Shown in pieces: positions 36,316 through 46,578 of a DNA stretch of 64,000 nucleotides. How positions within the stretch are numbered: position 1 is the first letter of the stretch; each line of letters opens with the position of its first letter. Both the position numbers and the translations under genes were made by a program. The notes below the pieces were generated by a model that made no database searches, was not told the origin of the DNA, and was given only the letters and a program-made list of their open reading frames with translations. Origin of the DNA: Pseudomonas fluorescens (GTDB taxonomy: Bacteria > Pseudomonadota > Gammaproteobacteria > Pseudomonadales > Pseudomonadaceae); contig NZ_CP008896.1 in the NCBI RefSeq assembly GCF_000730425.1, forward strand, positions 4,960,001-5,024,000, given 5' to 3'.

Positions 36316-37587
36316 TCAGGCCCTGAAGCGCCCGAGCAGGGGCTGTGTCACCGCGCTGGGCTTGGCCGGCAGTAACTGCGCGGTGCCGATGGTGCGTTCC
36401 ATAAAGCCACCTTCGCAGTAGCACAGGTAAAACTCCCACAGCCGCAGGAAGTATTCGTCGTAGCCCAGTTCTGTCAGCCGGCCGTGGGCGCGGTGAAAGT
36501 TCTCATGCCACAAGCGCAGGGTTCGTGCGTAATGCAGGCCGAAGTCTTCCATGTGCAGCAGGTTCATATCGGTGTCGCGGCTGACGATCTGCAACATCTT
36601 CTGCACACAGGGCAGGGCGCCGCCGGGGAAGATGTAGCGCTGGATAAAGTCGACGCGGCTCTTGGCCTGTTCGTAGCGTTGTTCGCGAATGGTGATGGCT
36701 TGCAGCAGCATCAGCCCGTCGCTCTTGAGCAAGTGCGCGCATTGCTTGAAGTAGGTGGGCAGGAAACGATGGCCCACGGCCTCGATCATTTCAATGGACA
36801 CCAGTTTGTCGTAGTGCCCGCTCAGGTCGCGATAGTCCTGCAACAGTAACGTCACCTGATTCTGCAAACCCAAGGCCTGGATGCGCTGTTCAGTGTAGGC
36901 AAACTGCTCTTTGGACAAGGTGGTAGTGGTGACGTGGCAGCCATATTGCTGCGCCGCGTACAGGGCCATGCTGCCCCAGCCAGTGCCTATTTCCAGGAGG
37001 TGGTCCGAGGGCTTGAGCGCCAGTTTCTGGCAGATGCGCTCCAGCTTGTTGAGTTGCGCCTGTTCCAACGTGTCGTCGGCGGTAAGGAACTGCGCCGCCG
37101 AATACATCATGGTCGGGTCGAGAAACGCCTGGAACAGGTCGTTACCCAGGTCATAGTGGGCGGCGATGTTTTTTTGCGAGCCTTTGCGGGTGTTACGGTT
37201 GAGCCAGTGCAGCCCTTGGGTGACGGGGCGGGCCAATTTGGCCAGGCCGCCTTCCAGGGCGTCCAGTACATCGAGGTTGCTGACCATCACGCGCACCACG
37301 GCCGTCAGGTCCGGGCTGCTCCAGAACCCCTGGATAAACGCCTCGCCAGCACCGATGGAGCCGTTGGCGGCCACCAGGCCCCACACCGCCGGATCGAGGA
37401 TCTGGATTTCCCCCTGCAGGTGCGTCTCTCGCGCGCCGAACACCTGGCGTTCACCGTCCTCGATCACCACTATTTGGCCATGACGCAGTTTGCCGAGCTG
37501 GCGCAAAACGGCTTTGCGCAACAGCGCGCCGGTCAGGCCGTTGATGTTCAGGCGGTGAGATTTGACCGATACGCTAGGGGATTTCAT
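36316..37587 (-). CDS. Cyclopropane-fatty-acyl-phospholipid synthase family methyltransferase
   Basis: 423 residues, SAM-binding LLEIGTGWGSMALYAAQ (about 195-211) plus the C-terminal lipid-handling part (GGALPCVQKMLQIV). Adds a methylene or methyl group to unsaturated acyl chains. In photo-oxidative operons such enzymes act as CfaB/UfaM type (cyclopropane or furan fatty acid route); which one cannot be told here. Start ATG at 37587 inside DUF1365. Last gene of the eight-gene operon. Confidence 0.85.
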   Translation of the reverse strand: MKSPSVSVKSHRLNINGLTGALLRKAVLRQLGKLRHGQIVVIEDGERQVFGARETHLQGEIQILDPAVWGLVAANGSIGAGEAFIQGFWSSPDLTAVVRVMVSNLDVLDALEGGLAKLARPVTQGLHWLNRNTRKGSQKNIAAHYDLGNDLFQAFLDPTMMYSAAQFLTADDTLEQAQLNKLERICQKLALKPSDHLLEIGTGWGSMALYAAQQYGCHVTTTTLSKEQFAYTEQRIQALGLQNQVTLLLQDYRDLSGHYDKLVSIEMIEAVGHRFLPTYFKQCAHLLKSDGLMLLQAITIREQRYEQAKSRVDFIQRYIFPGGALPCVQKMLQIVSRDTDMNLLHMEDFGLHYARTLRLWHENFHRAHGRLTELGYDEYFLRLWEFYLCYCEGGFMERTIGTAQLLPAKPSAVTQPLLGRFRA

Positions 37588-38377
37588 GGCGATGATCCTT
37601 GGGGCACCCCACTGCATGGGTGCCATCAGCCGTCTGGTGGGGAAAAATCGGCGTGCGTTTAAGCAGCAGGCGCAGGGCTTGCCAGTAGATGGCCAGGCAG
37701 GTCTTGGCGGTCATCCACCCAAAGCGTCGCAAGTAGCGATGCAGGTGGGCGCGGTCGAGGGGCTCGCGTTGCAGGCTCAAGGTCGCGTCGAACACCTTGG
37801 TCTCACCTTGCCAGTCGGCCATATGCACCCCCAGACGCTGGCCGGGCGGACTGAAGCTCATGCGGTATTGCAGGTCCCTGGGCAGGAACGGCGACACATG
37901 AAACGCCTTGGCCACCGCGAAATGCTGATGCTCGCCGCCAGCCAGGGCCCGGGCTGGCAGCACATAGTGATAGCGCTCGCGCCACGGGGTGTTGGTCACT
38001 TCGCAGACAATCGCCGCCAGTCGTCCGTCGGCCTCGAAGCAGTAGAAGACACTCACCGGGTTAAACGCCAGGCCCCAACTGCGGGCCTGGGTCAGAAGGC
38101 AGATGTTGCCTAGGGGTGTATGCCCTAGTGCTGTACCGACGACTTGGCGTACGGCATCGCTCAAGCAGGTGCCGTCGCCGGTCAAGTCAGGCAGGTAATC
38201 CTGCTGGCGAAACGAAAAGGGCGCGAAGCGGCTATGGCCTGCCAGCGGCGACAGTCCCAGCACTTGCTCCTGTTCGCTGAGGTCCAGGTACAGCAGGCCG
38301 ATGCGGTAGCGAAACGCATGGCCCTTGGGCGTAAATCGCCGGTGGGCAATCCAGCCGCTGTAGAGGGCGCTGTTCAC
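37574..38377 (-). CDS. DUF1365 family protein
   Basis: 267 residues (HRRFTPKGHAFRYRIGLLYL near the start; GDGTCLSDAVRQVVG). GTG start at 38377 overlaps the previous stop. The family is found beside the same FAD oxidoreductase and cyclopropane-synthase-like gene in many proteobacteria, suggesting a role in lipid modification. Biochemical function not known to me. Confidence 0.85.
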   Translation of the reverse strand: MNSALYSGWIAHRRFTPKGHAFRYRIGLLYLDLSEQEQVLGLSPLAGHSRFAPFSFRQQDYLPDLTGDGTCLSDAVRQVVGTALGHTPLGNICLLTQARSWGLAFNPVSVFYCFEADGRLAAIVCEVTNTPWRERYHYVLPARALAGGEHQHFAVAKAFHVSPFLPRDLQYRMSFSPPGQRLGVHMADWQGETKVFDATLSLQREPLDRAHLHRYLRRFGWMTAKTCLAIYWQALRLLLKRTPIFPHQTADGTHAVGCPKDHRHEIP

Positions 38378-39621
38378 AGGGTTTCCCCAAACGCCTGGGC
38401 CACGCGCAGGGCGCTGACCACGCCATCTTCATGAAAACCGTTGGCCCAATAGGCCCCGCAATAATAGGTGTGCCGGGCCCCCTGCAATTCTTCCCAGCGT
38501 GCCTGCGCCGCCATCGCCGCCAGGCTGTATTGGGGATGGGCATAGGTGTAGCGGGCAAGGATTTTCAGCGGGTTGATAATCGCTGTCTGGTTGAGGCTCA
38601 CACAAAAGGTGGTACTGCTGTCGATACCTTGCAGGATGTTCATGGCGTAGGTGACGGCTGCCGGTTTGTGCGTGTTGGCGTGCAGTCGATAGTTCCAGCT
38701 GGCCCAGGCCAGAGGGCGATCGGGCAGCAGGCGGGTGTCGGTGTGCAGGGTCACGTCGTTGTCGGCGTAGGTGATCGCTCCAAGGATCTGCTGTTCGGCG
38801 AGGCTGGGATCGTCCAGCAGGGCCAGGGCCTGGTCGCTGTGGCAGGCGAAGATCACCTTGTCGAATGTTTCACGGCCATCGGTACTGTGAATCACAGCCC
38901 CTTCGGTTGTGCGCTCGACTTTTTGTACCGGGCAATTGAGGCGGATCCGTTGGCGAAACGAGCGGGTCAGCGGCTCGATATAACGGCTCGACCCGCCTTC
39001 GATCACGCACCATTGCGGCCGATTGTTCACCGACAGCAAGCCGTGGTTCTTGAAGAAACGCACGAAGAACTGCAGTGGAAACCCCAGCATGTCCACCAGG
39101 GGCATCGACCAGATCGCCGCGCCCATGGGCATGATGTAGTGGCGAATAAAACGCGGGCCATAATTGCCCGCCTGCAGGTATTCGCCCAGGGTCATCTGCG
39201 CGCTGATGCGTTGCGCCTCAAGATCCAGCGGCGCCTGGCGATTGAAGCGCAGGATGTCGCGCAACATGCCCCAGAAGCCGGGGGACAGGATATTGCTGCG
39301 TTGGGCGAACAGGCTGTTGAGGTTATTGCCGTTGTACTCGAGGTTTTCCTCGGGGGCGCAGACCGAGAAGCTCATTTCGGCAGGCTTGAACGGCACGCCG
39401 ATTTGCCCCAGCAGGCGCATGAAGTTGGGGTAGGTCCAGTCATTGAACACGATAAAACCGGTGTCCACTGCGTACTGTGTGCCGTTGACGCTCACGTCCA
39501 CCGTGTGGGTATGGCCGCCAATCCGGTCGGCGCCTTCGAACACCGTGATGTCATGGCTGCGGCTGAGCAGGTAGGCACTGGTCAGGCCGGAAATACCGCT
39601 GCCGATAATGGCGACTTTCAC
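38374..39621 (-). CDS. FAD-dependent oxidoreductase (amine oxidase/desaturase-like)
   Basis: 415 residues with the FAD dinucleotide fold VKVAIIGSGISGLTSAYLL at the N-terminus and GADRIGGHTHTVDV. GTG start at 39621 overlaps the SDR stop; the longer frame only covers the SDR gene. Belongs to the carotenoid-desaturase/amine-oxidase class; in the photo-oxidative operon of Rhodobacter a homologous position holds a fatty acid modifying enzyme. Confidence 0.85.
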   Translation of the reverse strand: MKVAIIGSGISGLTSAYLLSRSHDITVFEGADRIGGHTHTVDVSVNGTQYAVDTGFIVFNDWTYPNFMRLLGQIGVPFKPAEMSFSVCAPEENLEYNGNNLNSLFAQRSNILSPGFWGMLRDILRFNRQAPLDLEAQRISAQMTLGEYLQAGNYGPRFIRHYIMPMGAAIWSMPLVDMLGFPLQFFVRFFKNHGLLSVNNRPQWCVIEGGSSRYIEPLTRSFRQRIRLNCPVQKVERTTEGAVIHSTDGRETFDKVIFACHSDQALALLDDPSLAEQQILGAITYADNDVTLHTDTRLLPDRPLAWASWNYRLHANTHKPAAVTYAMNILQGIDSSTTFCVSLNQTAIINPLKILARYTYAHPQYSLAAMAAQARWEELQGARHTYYCGAYWANGFHEDGVVSALRVAQAFGETL

Positions 39622-40400
39622 AGGTCGTCCTTGTGCGGCGGCGGGCTGCGCAGCATGCGCTTGCCGATGATCAACTGCGCGCGGTCCGGCAGTTTCGACA
39701 GCGGCCACAGGGCGGCGATAAACAGGGCCGGGAAGGCGATCTCCAGCGGGCGTTTTTCAAGTTTGCCGAAAATATGCCGGGCGGCCTTGTCGGCCGGCCA
39801 GCTCAGGGGCATCGGGAAATCGTTGCGTTCGGTCAATGGGGTGTCGACGAACCCGGGGCTGACTACCGTGACATCTATACCTTCGGGAGACAGGTCGATG
39901 CGAAGGGATTCGAACAAGTAACGCAGGCCGGCCTTGGAGGCACCATAGGCTTCTGCGCGGGGCATCGGCAGGTAGGTGACGGCACTGGCGACGCCCACCA
40001 GGTGCGGGGTTTGCCCGGCACGCAGCAATGGCAGTGCGGCTTCGATGCAATAACTGCTGGCCAGCAGGTTGGTGCGCACCACGTGTTCGATAATCGAGGC
40101 ATCGAACTGCCTGGCATCCACGTATTCGCAGGTGCCGGCATTGAGGATCACCGTGTCCAGGGCGCCCCAGGTCTGCGCGATCTGCTCGCCGATTTCCCGT
40201 ACCGCCTGGCTGTTGGTCAAGTCGCCGGCGACCACCAGCACTTGCCCGGGATAACGTTGGGCAAGTTGTTCCAGTGGCGCCTTGGAGCGCGCACTCAGCG
40301 CCACCTGTGCGCCGCTGCCGAGCAACTCTTCGGCCAAGGCGGCACCGATGCCACTGCTTGCCCCTGTCAGCCAATAACGGCGTGGCGTTTCCAGGCTCAT
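39618..40400 (-). CDS. Short-chain dehydrogenase/reductase
   Basis: 260 residues: NAD(P) fold TGASSGIGAALAEELLGSGA, catalytic Tyr-x-x-x-Lys in AYGASKAGLRYLF. ATG at 40400 overlaps the end of the NTF2-like gene (ATGA). Substrate unknown; same operon. Confidence 0.9.
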   Translation of the reverse strand: MSLETPRRYWLTGASSGIGAALAEELLGSGAQVALSARSKAPLEQLAQRYPGQVLVVAGDLTNSQAVREIGEQIAQTWGALDTVILNAGTCEYVDARQFDASIIEHVVRTNLLASSYCIEAALPLLRAGQTPHLVGVASAVTYLPMPRAEAYGASKAGLRYLFESLRIDLSPEGIDVTVVSPGFVDTPLTERNDFPMPLSWPADKAARHIFGKLEKRPLEIAFPALFIAALWPLSKLPDRAQLIIGKRMLRSPPPHKDDL

Positions 40401-40819
40401 GCCATTCTCCCTTTCAACCAACGGATCAGTCGGCCAAGTACCGGCAGGTGTTCATAAAGCAGCGCTCCGGCATCAAAGTAGTCGCGGTGCCGGTAGACCT
40501 TGTCGTGCCATAGCAGGTGGGAGCAGCCCTGCACCTGAATCTGTCGGCCACCCGCCAGGCGCGGATGACAAAAACTCAGGGTCCAGCGCAGATAACCCTC
40601 GCCTTCGGCCACGTGGTCGAAGGCGTGGAAGTCAAAATGCAGTTGCCTGACGCTGCTGTAAAGCTCGGCGAAGTACGCATTCAGCGCGCTGATGCCGTGG
40701 ACCTGATGCAGTGGATCGGTAAACGATATGTCCTGGCTGTACAGGCTGTCGAGCAGGTGCAGGTTATGTTTGTCCAGGCGGGCGAAAGACTGGGCGAACT
40801 GGCGCAGGAAGTCACTCAT
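40397..40819 (-). CDS. Nuclear transport factor 2-like (SnoaL-type) protein
   Basis: 140 residues of the cone-shaped NTF2 fold (LDSLYSQDISFTDPLHQVHG; YLRWTLSFCHPRLAGG). ATG at 40819 overlaps the phrB stop by 8 nt. A conserved member of the light-responsive operon; molecular role unknown. Confidence 0.8.
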   Translation of the reverse strand: MSDFLRQFAQSFARLDKHNLHLLDSLYSQDISFTDPLHQVHGISALNAYFAELYSSVRQLHFDFHAFDHVAEGEGYLRWTLSFCHPRLAGGRQIQVQGCSHLLWHDKVYRHRDYFDAGALLYEHLPVLGRLIRWLKGRMA

Positions 40820-42257
40820 GCACGCCTCCCGCCGCCTGGCGCGAGGGCAGGGCGCGAAAGGCCGCCAACGCTCGCTCACGGGAATGCTTCAGATCGACGA
40901 TGGGCCGTGGGTAGTCGGCCACGCCAAACAGACCGCCGACGGCGTCGGGGTTATGCACTTCCTTCTTGTTCAAGGCTGCCAGTTGCGGCAGCCACTGCTT
41001 GATGAAACGCCCTTCGCCGTCGAATTTTTGCGACTGGCTCAGCGGGCTGAAAATCCGAAAGTACGGCGCCGAGTCAGTGCCGGTGGACGAACTCCATTGC
41101 CAACCGCCGTTGTTGGCCGCCAGGTCGCCGTCGATCAAGTGCCGCATAAAGAAGCGCTCGCCTTCGCGCCAGTCGATCAAAAGGTTCTTGGTCAGGAACA
41201 TCGCCACCACCATGCGCAGGCGGTTATGCATCCAGCCGGTTTCCAGCAACTGGCGCATCGCCGCGTCGATGATCGGCAGGCCGGTGCGGGCCTCTTGCCA
41301 GGCGGCCAGGTCGGCGGGTGCATGGCGCCAGGCCACGGCTTCGGTTTCCGGGCGAAACGCGCGATGGCGCGACACCCGTGGGTAGCCCACCAGGATATGT
41401 TTGTAGAACTCGCGCCATAGCAGCTCGTTGATCCAGGTGGTCGCGCCGATATCGCCACTTTCGAACTCACCCTGGTTGCTCTGCAGCGCGGCATGCAGGC
41501 ACTGGCGCGGCGAAACCACGCCTGCGGCAAGGTACGCGGACAGCTGGCTGGTGCCAGGCTTGGCCGGGAAGTCGCGTTCGTCCTTGTAGTAGCTGATCTG
41601 AGCGTCGGCGAATTGCCCCAGGCGCCGCTGTGCCTCGTCTTCACCGGCAGGCCAAAGTGCACGCAGGGCGTCGCTGGGCGGGGCAAATCCCTTGACCTGC
41701 CGGGGAACTGCATCGCTGGCCAATCGCAGCGGGGCCTGGGCCTTGGGCGCCGATACCCGGCGCGGCAAGGCACTGTGCAGGCGGTTGTAGCAGACCTTGC
41801 GAAACTGGCTGAACACCTGGAAGTAGGTGCCGGTCTGGGTCAGCACACTGCCGGGTTGGAACAGCAATTGATCCAGATAGCTGTGAAAGCCTACCCCTTG
41901 TGCTTCGAGGGCCCGGGCCACGGCGACATCACGCCGGCTTTCGTTGATCCCGTACTCTTCGTTGGCGTGGACCGTCTCGACCGACAAGGCCCGACACAAC
42001 TCGACCAATACCTGTGGCACCTGATCCCAGGTATCCGCGTGGCGGATCAACAACGGGATATTCAGCTCACCCAGGGCCTGGCCCAGGCACTTGAGGTTGC
42101 GCAGCCAGAAGTCGACCTTGCACGGCGCGTCGTCATGGGCCAGCCATTGCCCAGGGGTGATCAGGTACACCGCCGCCGTGGGGCCACGTTGACAGGCGGC
42201 CGCAAGGGCGGTGTTGTCATGCAGGCGCAGGTCGCTGCGCAGCCAGGTCAGGTGCAT
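40812..42257 (-). CDS. phrB: Deoxyribodipyrimidine photolyase (CPD class I)
   Basis: 481 residues: N-terminal antenna domain (LTWLRSDLRLHDNTALAAAC) and C-terminal FAD domain with INELLWREFYKHIL, TGLPIIDAAMRQL and DLAANNGGWQWSSSTGTD. Repairs UV-induced thymine dimers with light. Directly follows the MerR regulator gene. Confidence 0.96.
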   Translation of the reverse strand: MHLTWLRSDLRLHDNTALAAACQRGPTAAVYLITPGQWLAHDDAPCKVDFWLRNLKCLGQALGELNIPLLIRHADTWDQVPQVLVELCRALSVETVHANEEYGINESRRDVAVARALEAQGVGFHSYLDQLLFQPGSVLTQTGTYFQVFSQFRKVCYNRLHSALPRRVSAPKAQAPLRLASDAVPRQVKGFAPPSDALRALWPAGEDEAQRRLGQFADAQISYYKDERDFPAKPGTSQLSAYLAAGVVSPRQCLHAALQSNQGEFESGDIGATTWINELLWREFYKHILVGYPRVSRHRAFRPETEAVAWRHAPADLAAWQEARTGLPIIDAAMRQLLETGWMHNRLRMVVAMFLTKNLLIDWREGERFFMRHLIDGDLAANNGGWQWSSSTGTDSAPYFRIFSPLSQSQKFDGEGRFIKQWLPQLAALNKKEVHNPDAVGGLFGVADYPRPIVDLKHSRERALAAFRALPSRQAAGGVHE

Positions 42258-43193
42258 TTAGAGAAGCCCACGCTGGGTCAGGAGTCGATGGGCCGACAGC
42301 GGGTCTTCGGCCAGCAACAACTGAGGAATGTCTTGGGTTAATACCGCCAGCTCGGCCTGGTGGATGCACACCGTTGGTCCGGCGATCAGGGTTGGGCAGC
42401 GGGTGCCGCTCAAGAGTTTCGGCAGGGCCGCCAGATTGATGGCCTTGCTTGAGTACAGCAGCACGGCGCGCGGCTGCAGGTGTTCGACGGCCAGGGCCAG
42501 CTCGCCGGCGGGCAACGGCCAGTCGAAGACCTCCACCGGGCAATCGGCGCTACTGGCCAGCCAGGCGCTCAACCACAGGTGCGGCTCCAGCGGCAGGTCG
42601 GAATGATTGATCAGCAGCAGTGGCGGGCCGTTGAGCTGGCGGTTGTTGTGATACATCCGCGCGCCGAATTTGCTGCGCAGCCAGGAGTGGAAAAACACCC
42701 GCTCCATCTGCGCGCCGAACTGGCCTTGCCAGCGCTGTTCCAGTGCCTTGAGCAGCGGCAACAACAGTTGCTCGCACAGGGTGCGTGGCGGGTAGAGGGC
42801 CATGGCCTGGTTGAACACATCGTCCACCCGGCGCTCGGCCAGTTGGCCGATGGCTTGTACCAGGGTCTGGCGCAGGCCCTGCCATTCGTTTTCGACGCTG
42901 TCGCCCACCGGCTGGGCGCTGTCGATCAACTGCTTGACCTGGCTGACCGGCACCCCCCGGTTGAGCCAGGTCAGGATGGCCTGGATGCGCTGTACATGCT
43001 CGGCGCTGAACAGCCGGTGACCCTTGGGTGTGCGTTGCGGCACGATCAGGCCATAGCGCCGTTCCCAGGCGCGCAGGGTGACCGCGTTGACCCCGGTCTG
43101 GCGCGCCACTTCGCGAATCGGCAGCCAGCCTTGTTCCAGGGCCTGGGCCACGTCTTCGATAGGCAGGTTTGGGTGTTGCAGGGAAGCATTCAT
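42258..43193 (-). CDS. MerR-family regulator of the LitR/PplR type
   Basis: 311 residues: N-terminal MerR helix-turn-helix (REVARQTGVNAVTLRAWERR; TPKGHRLFSAEHVQRIQ) and a C-terminal region with the size of a B12-binding domain but without the DxHxxG cobalamin motif of LitR/CarH. This fits class II LitR proteins (PplR in P. putida), which repress light-inducible genes and are thought to work with a separate short LOV protein. Three nucleotides after DUF523/DUF1722, one transcript with phrB. Confidence 0.85.
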   Translation of the reverse strand: MNASLQHPNLPIEDVAQALEQGWLPIREVARQTGVNAVTLRAWERRYGLIVPQRTPKGHRLFSAEHVQRIQAILTWLNRGVPVSQVKQLIDSAQPVGDSVENEWQGLRQTLVQAIGQLAERRVDDVFNQAMALYPPRTLCEQLLLPLLKALEQRWQGQFGAQMERVFFHSWLRSKFGARMYHNNRQLNGPPLLLINHSDLPLEPHLWLSAWLASSADCPVEVFDWPLPAGELALAVEHLQPRAVLLYSSKAINLAALPKLLSGTRCPTLIAGPTVCIHQAELAVLTQDIPQLLLAEDPLSAHRLLTQRGLL

Positions 43194-43196
43194 GGG

Positions 43197-44168
43197 TTAG
43201 ATCGCATTACGCAGGCTAAGATTTTCCGGATGCGGTTGCAGGTAGGCCTGCTGCGCGATGTAGTGGTCCGGGTGTTGGCGAAAGTGATGTTTGAGCAGGG
43301 TCAGCGGTACCACCAGCGGCACGATGCCGTGACGGTATTGGCCGATCAGGGTCTGCATTTCCTGTTTGTCCTCGGTGCTGAGGGCTTGCTTGAGGTAGCC
43401 GCTGATGTGCTGCAGCACGTTGGCGTGGGTGCCACGGGTGGCGCACTTTTTCAGTGCCGTCATCAACTCGCTGAAATAGCCGGTGGCCAAGGCTTGCAGG
43501 TCGCAATCCTTGCCCATGCTGCCCAGCAGATGGCCGAGACTTTTGTAGTGGGCGGGGCTGTGGGCCATCAGCAGGTACTTGTACTTCGAGTGGAAAGCCA
43601 GCAGGCGGTGACGGGTCAAGCCTTCTGCCAGCAGTTGCTGCCAGGTGGCATACACAAACACCCGGGTCAGGAAGTTCTCGCGTAGCACCGGGTCATGCAG
43701 GCGCCCATCTTCTTCCACCGGCAGGTTGGGGTGGTGGGCACAGAATGCCTGGGCATAGATACCGCGCCCGCCGCCATCGGCCGGGGCGCCGTTGGCGTGG
43801 TAGACCTTGACCCGTTCCAGGCCGCAGGAGGGCGACTTCTGCATGAAGATGTAGCCGCACAGGTCCGTATGTTCGGCGGCCATTTGTTGACCATAGGCGT
43901 CCAGCGGGGCGGTCACATTCAGCTTGTGGTGCACGCTGCCCACGGCTTGCGGCTGTTGCGGGTCGCCCACCAGGCGAATCGGCTCGCGGGGAATGCCCAG
44001 GCCGATGGCGACTTCGGGGCACAGAGGCACGAAGTCGAAATAGTCGCCGAGGGTCTGGCTGCACAGCGGGGATTGCTTGTGCCCGCCATTGAAGCGCACG
44101 TTCTCGCCGAGCAGGCAGGCGCTGATGGCGATCTTGGGTTTGCCGGTGGTGGGCGCGGCGGTGGACAT
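43197..44168 (-). CDS. DUF523 and DUF1722 domain protein
   Basis: 323 residues: DUF523 (KPKIAISACLLGENVRFNGG, SPSCGLERVKVYH) then DUF1722 (LAFHSKYKYLLMAHSPAHYK). First gene of the operon; a sigma-70 promoter with TGTACA repeats precedes it. Function unknown, but it is co-conserved with photolyase. Confidence 0.88.
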   Translation of the reverse strand: MSTAAPTTGKPKIAISACLLGENVRFNGGHKQSPLCSQTLGDYFDFVPLCPEVAIGLGIPREPIRLVGDPQQPQAVGSVHHKLNVTAPLDAYGQQMAAEHTDLCGYIFMQKSPSCGLERVKVYHANGAPADGGGRGIYAQAFCAHHPNLPVEEDGRLHDPVLRENFLTRVFVYATWQQLLAEGLTRHRLLAFHSKYKYLLMAHSPAHYKSLGHLLGSMGKDCDLQALATGYFSELMTALKKCATRGTHANVLQHISGYLKQALSTEDKQEMQTLIGQYRHGIVPLVVPLTLLKHHFRQHPDHYIAQQAYLQPHPENLSLRNAI

Positions 44169-44190
44169 GGCAAACCCTCTGCAAGATTCC

Positions 44191-44214
44191 TGTACAGGCT
44201 GTATTTTCTGTACA
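44191..44214 (-). promoter_or_regulatory. TGTACA-N12-TGTACA operator 1 (MerR/LitR type)
   Basis: TGTACA at 44191-44196 and 44209-44214, 12 nt between. It lies just downstream of the predicted transcription start of the DUF523 operon and 22 nt before its ATG. Agrees with the P. putida PplR1 binding consensus as I recall it. Confidence 0.8.
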
Positions 44215-44224
44215 ACTAAATCTC

Positions 44225-44252
44225 ATCATAGGTTTTATGCTGTACAAGTCAA
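44225..44252 (-). promoter_or_regulatory. Sigma-70 promoter of the DUF523-MerR-phrB operon
   Basis: On the minus strand TTGACT (44252-44247), 16-nt spacer, TATGAT (44230-44225). A TGTACA half-site lies in the spacer, as in repression by MerR-type light regulators. Confidence 0.75.
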
Positions 44253-44264
44253 ATTATCTGTACA
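44241..44264 (-). promoter_or_regulatory. TGTACA-N12-TGTACA operator 2 (MerR/LitR type)
   Basis: TGTACA at 44241-44246 and 44259-44264 with 12 nt between; overlaps the -35 region and spacer of the operon promoter. Two operators flank or cover the same promoter. Confidence 0.82.
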
Positions 44265-44268
44265 GGTT

Positions 44269-45497
<1,229 letters not shown>

Positions 45498-45516
45498 CTA
45501 CGCCGACACCAATAGC

Positions 45517-45540
45517 TGTACAATATTGTTTTTTGGTATA
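45517..45540. promoter_or_regulatory. TGTACA-N12-GGTATA operator 3
   Basis: TGTACA (45517-45522) and GGTATA (45535-45540), 12 nt between; the second half-site differs at one base from TGTATA. Lies in the 197-nt divergent gap, so it may control the FAD oxidoreductase, the TIGR01777-hemH pair or both. Confidence 0.65.
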
Positions 45541-45664
45541 AGTTTCGACATGCCTGAATGTGTGGCGTGACCTATGGTTAAAACCAGGCCGCGCCCGATT
45601 AAAAAGATCCCTGCTTATAAAATAGACCAGCGATGCCCGGCCAACGTTACAAGAGGAAGATCTC

Positions 45665-46564
45665 ATGCATATTTTGCTGACCGGCGGTACGGGCCTGATC
45701 GGCCGCCAGCTCTGCCAGCACTGGAGCGCCCAAGGGCATCGGCTGACGGTCTGGAGCCGTAGGCCCGAGCAGGTTGCCACGTTGTGCGGTGCACAGGTGC
45801 AGGGCGTCGCCCGTCTGCAGGACGTGACGCAACCGGTGGATGCCGTTATCAACCTGGCCGGTGCGCCGATTGCCGATCGCCTCTGGACCCATAAACGCAA
45901 GGCGTTGTTGTGGAGCAGTCGCATCAGCCTGACGGAAACCTTGCTGGCCTGGCTTGACGGCCTGGCGGTGAAACCTGCGGTCTTGATCTCAGGTTCGGCG
46001 GTGGGCTGGTACGGCGATGGGGGGGAGCGCGAGCTGACCGAAGCCAGCGGCCCGGTGCAGGACGATTTCCCCAGCCAGTTGTGCATTGCCTGGGAAGAGA
46101 CCGCCCAGCGCGCCGAAGCCTTTGGCCTGCGGGTGGTGCTGGTGCGCACGGGGCTGGTGCTGGCGGCCGAGGGCGGCTTTTTGTCGCGGCTGTTGCTGCC
46201 CTTCAAGCTGGCGCTGGGCGGGCCTATCGGCAACGGTCGGCAGTGGATGCCGTGGGTGCATATCAAGGATCAAATCGCCCTGATTGATTTTCTTCTGCAC
46301 AAACCTGACGCCAGCGGTCCTTATAATGCCTGCGCGCCTCAGCCGGTGCGTAGCCGCGAGTTCGCCAAGACACTGGGCCAGGTCCTGCACCGCCCGGCGT
46401 TCATGCCCATGCCGGCGTTTGCCTTGCGGGTGGGGTTGGGCGAGTTGTCCGGGTTATTGCTGGGTGGCCAGAAGGCCGTCCCCGAGCGGCTGTTGGCCGC
46501 CGGTTTCACTTTTCAGTTCCCTGAGTTGCGTGCGGCCCTGGACGACTTGTCCAGCCGCCTCTAA
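45665..46564 (+). CDS. TIGR01777 family NAD-dependent epimerase/oxidoreductase
   Basis: 299 residues of the YfcH family: NAD fold [20 protein letters not shown], then [18 protein letters not shown] and the C-terminal DUF1731 part. GAGGA lies 8 nt upstream of the ATG. Downstream is hemH, 14 nt away, so a two-gene unit is likely. Confidence 0.9.
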   Translation: MHILLTGGTGLIGRQLCQHWSAQGHRLTVWSRRPEQVATLCGAQVQGVARLQDVTQPVDAVINLAGAPIADRLWTHKRKALLWSSRISLTETLLAWLDGLAVKPAVLISGSAVGWYGDGGERELTEASGPVQDDFPSQLCIAWEETAQRAEAFGLRVVLVRTGLVLAAEGGFLSRLLLPFKLALGGPIGNGRQWMPWVHIKDQIALIDFLLHKPDASGPYNACAPQPVRSREFAKTLGQVLHRPAFMPMPAFALRVGLGELSGLLLGGQKAVPERLLAAGFTFQFPELRAALDDLSSRL

Positions 46565-46578
46565 AGATAGGATGTTGC

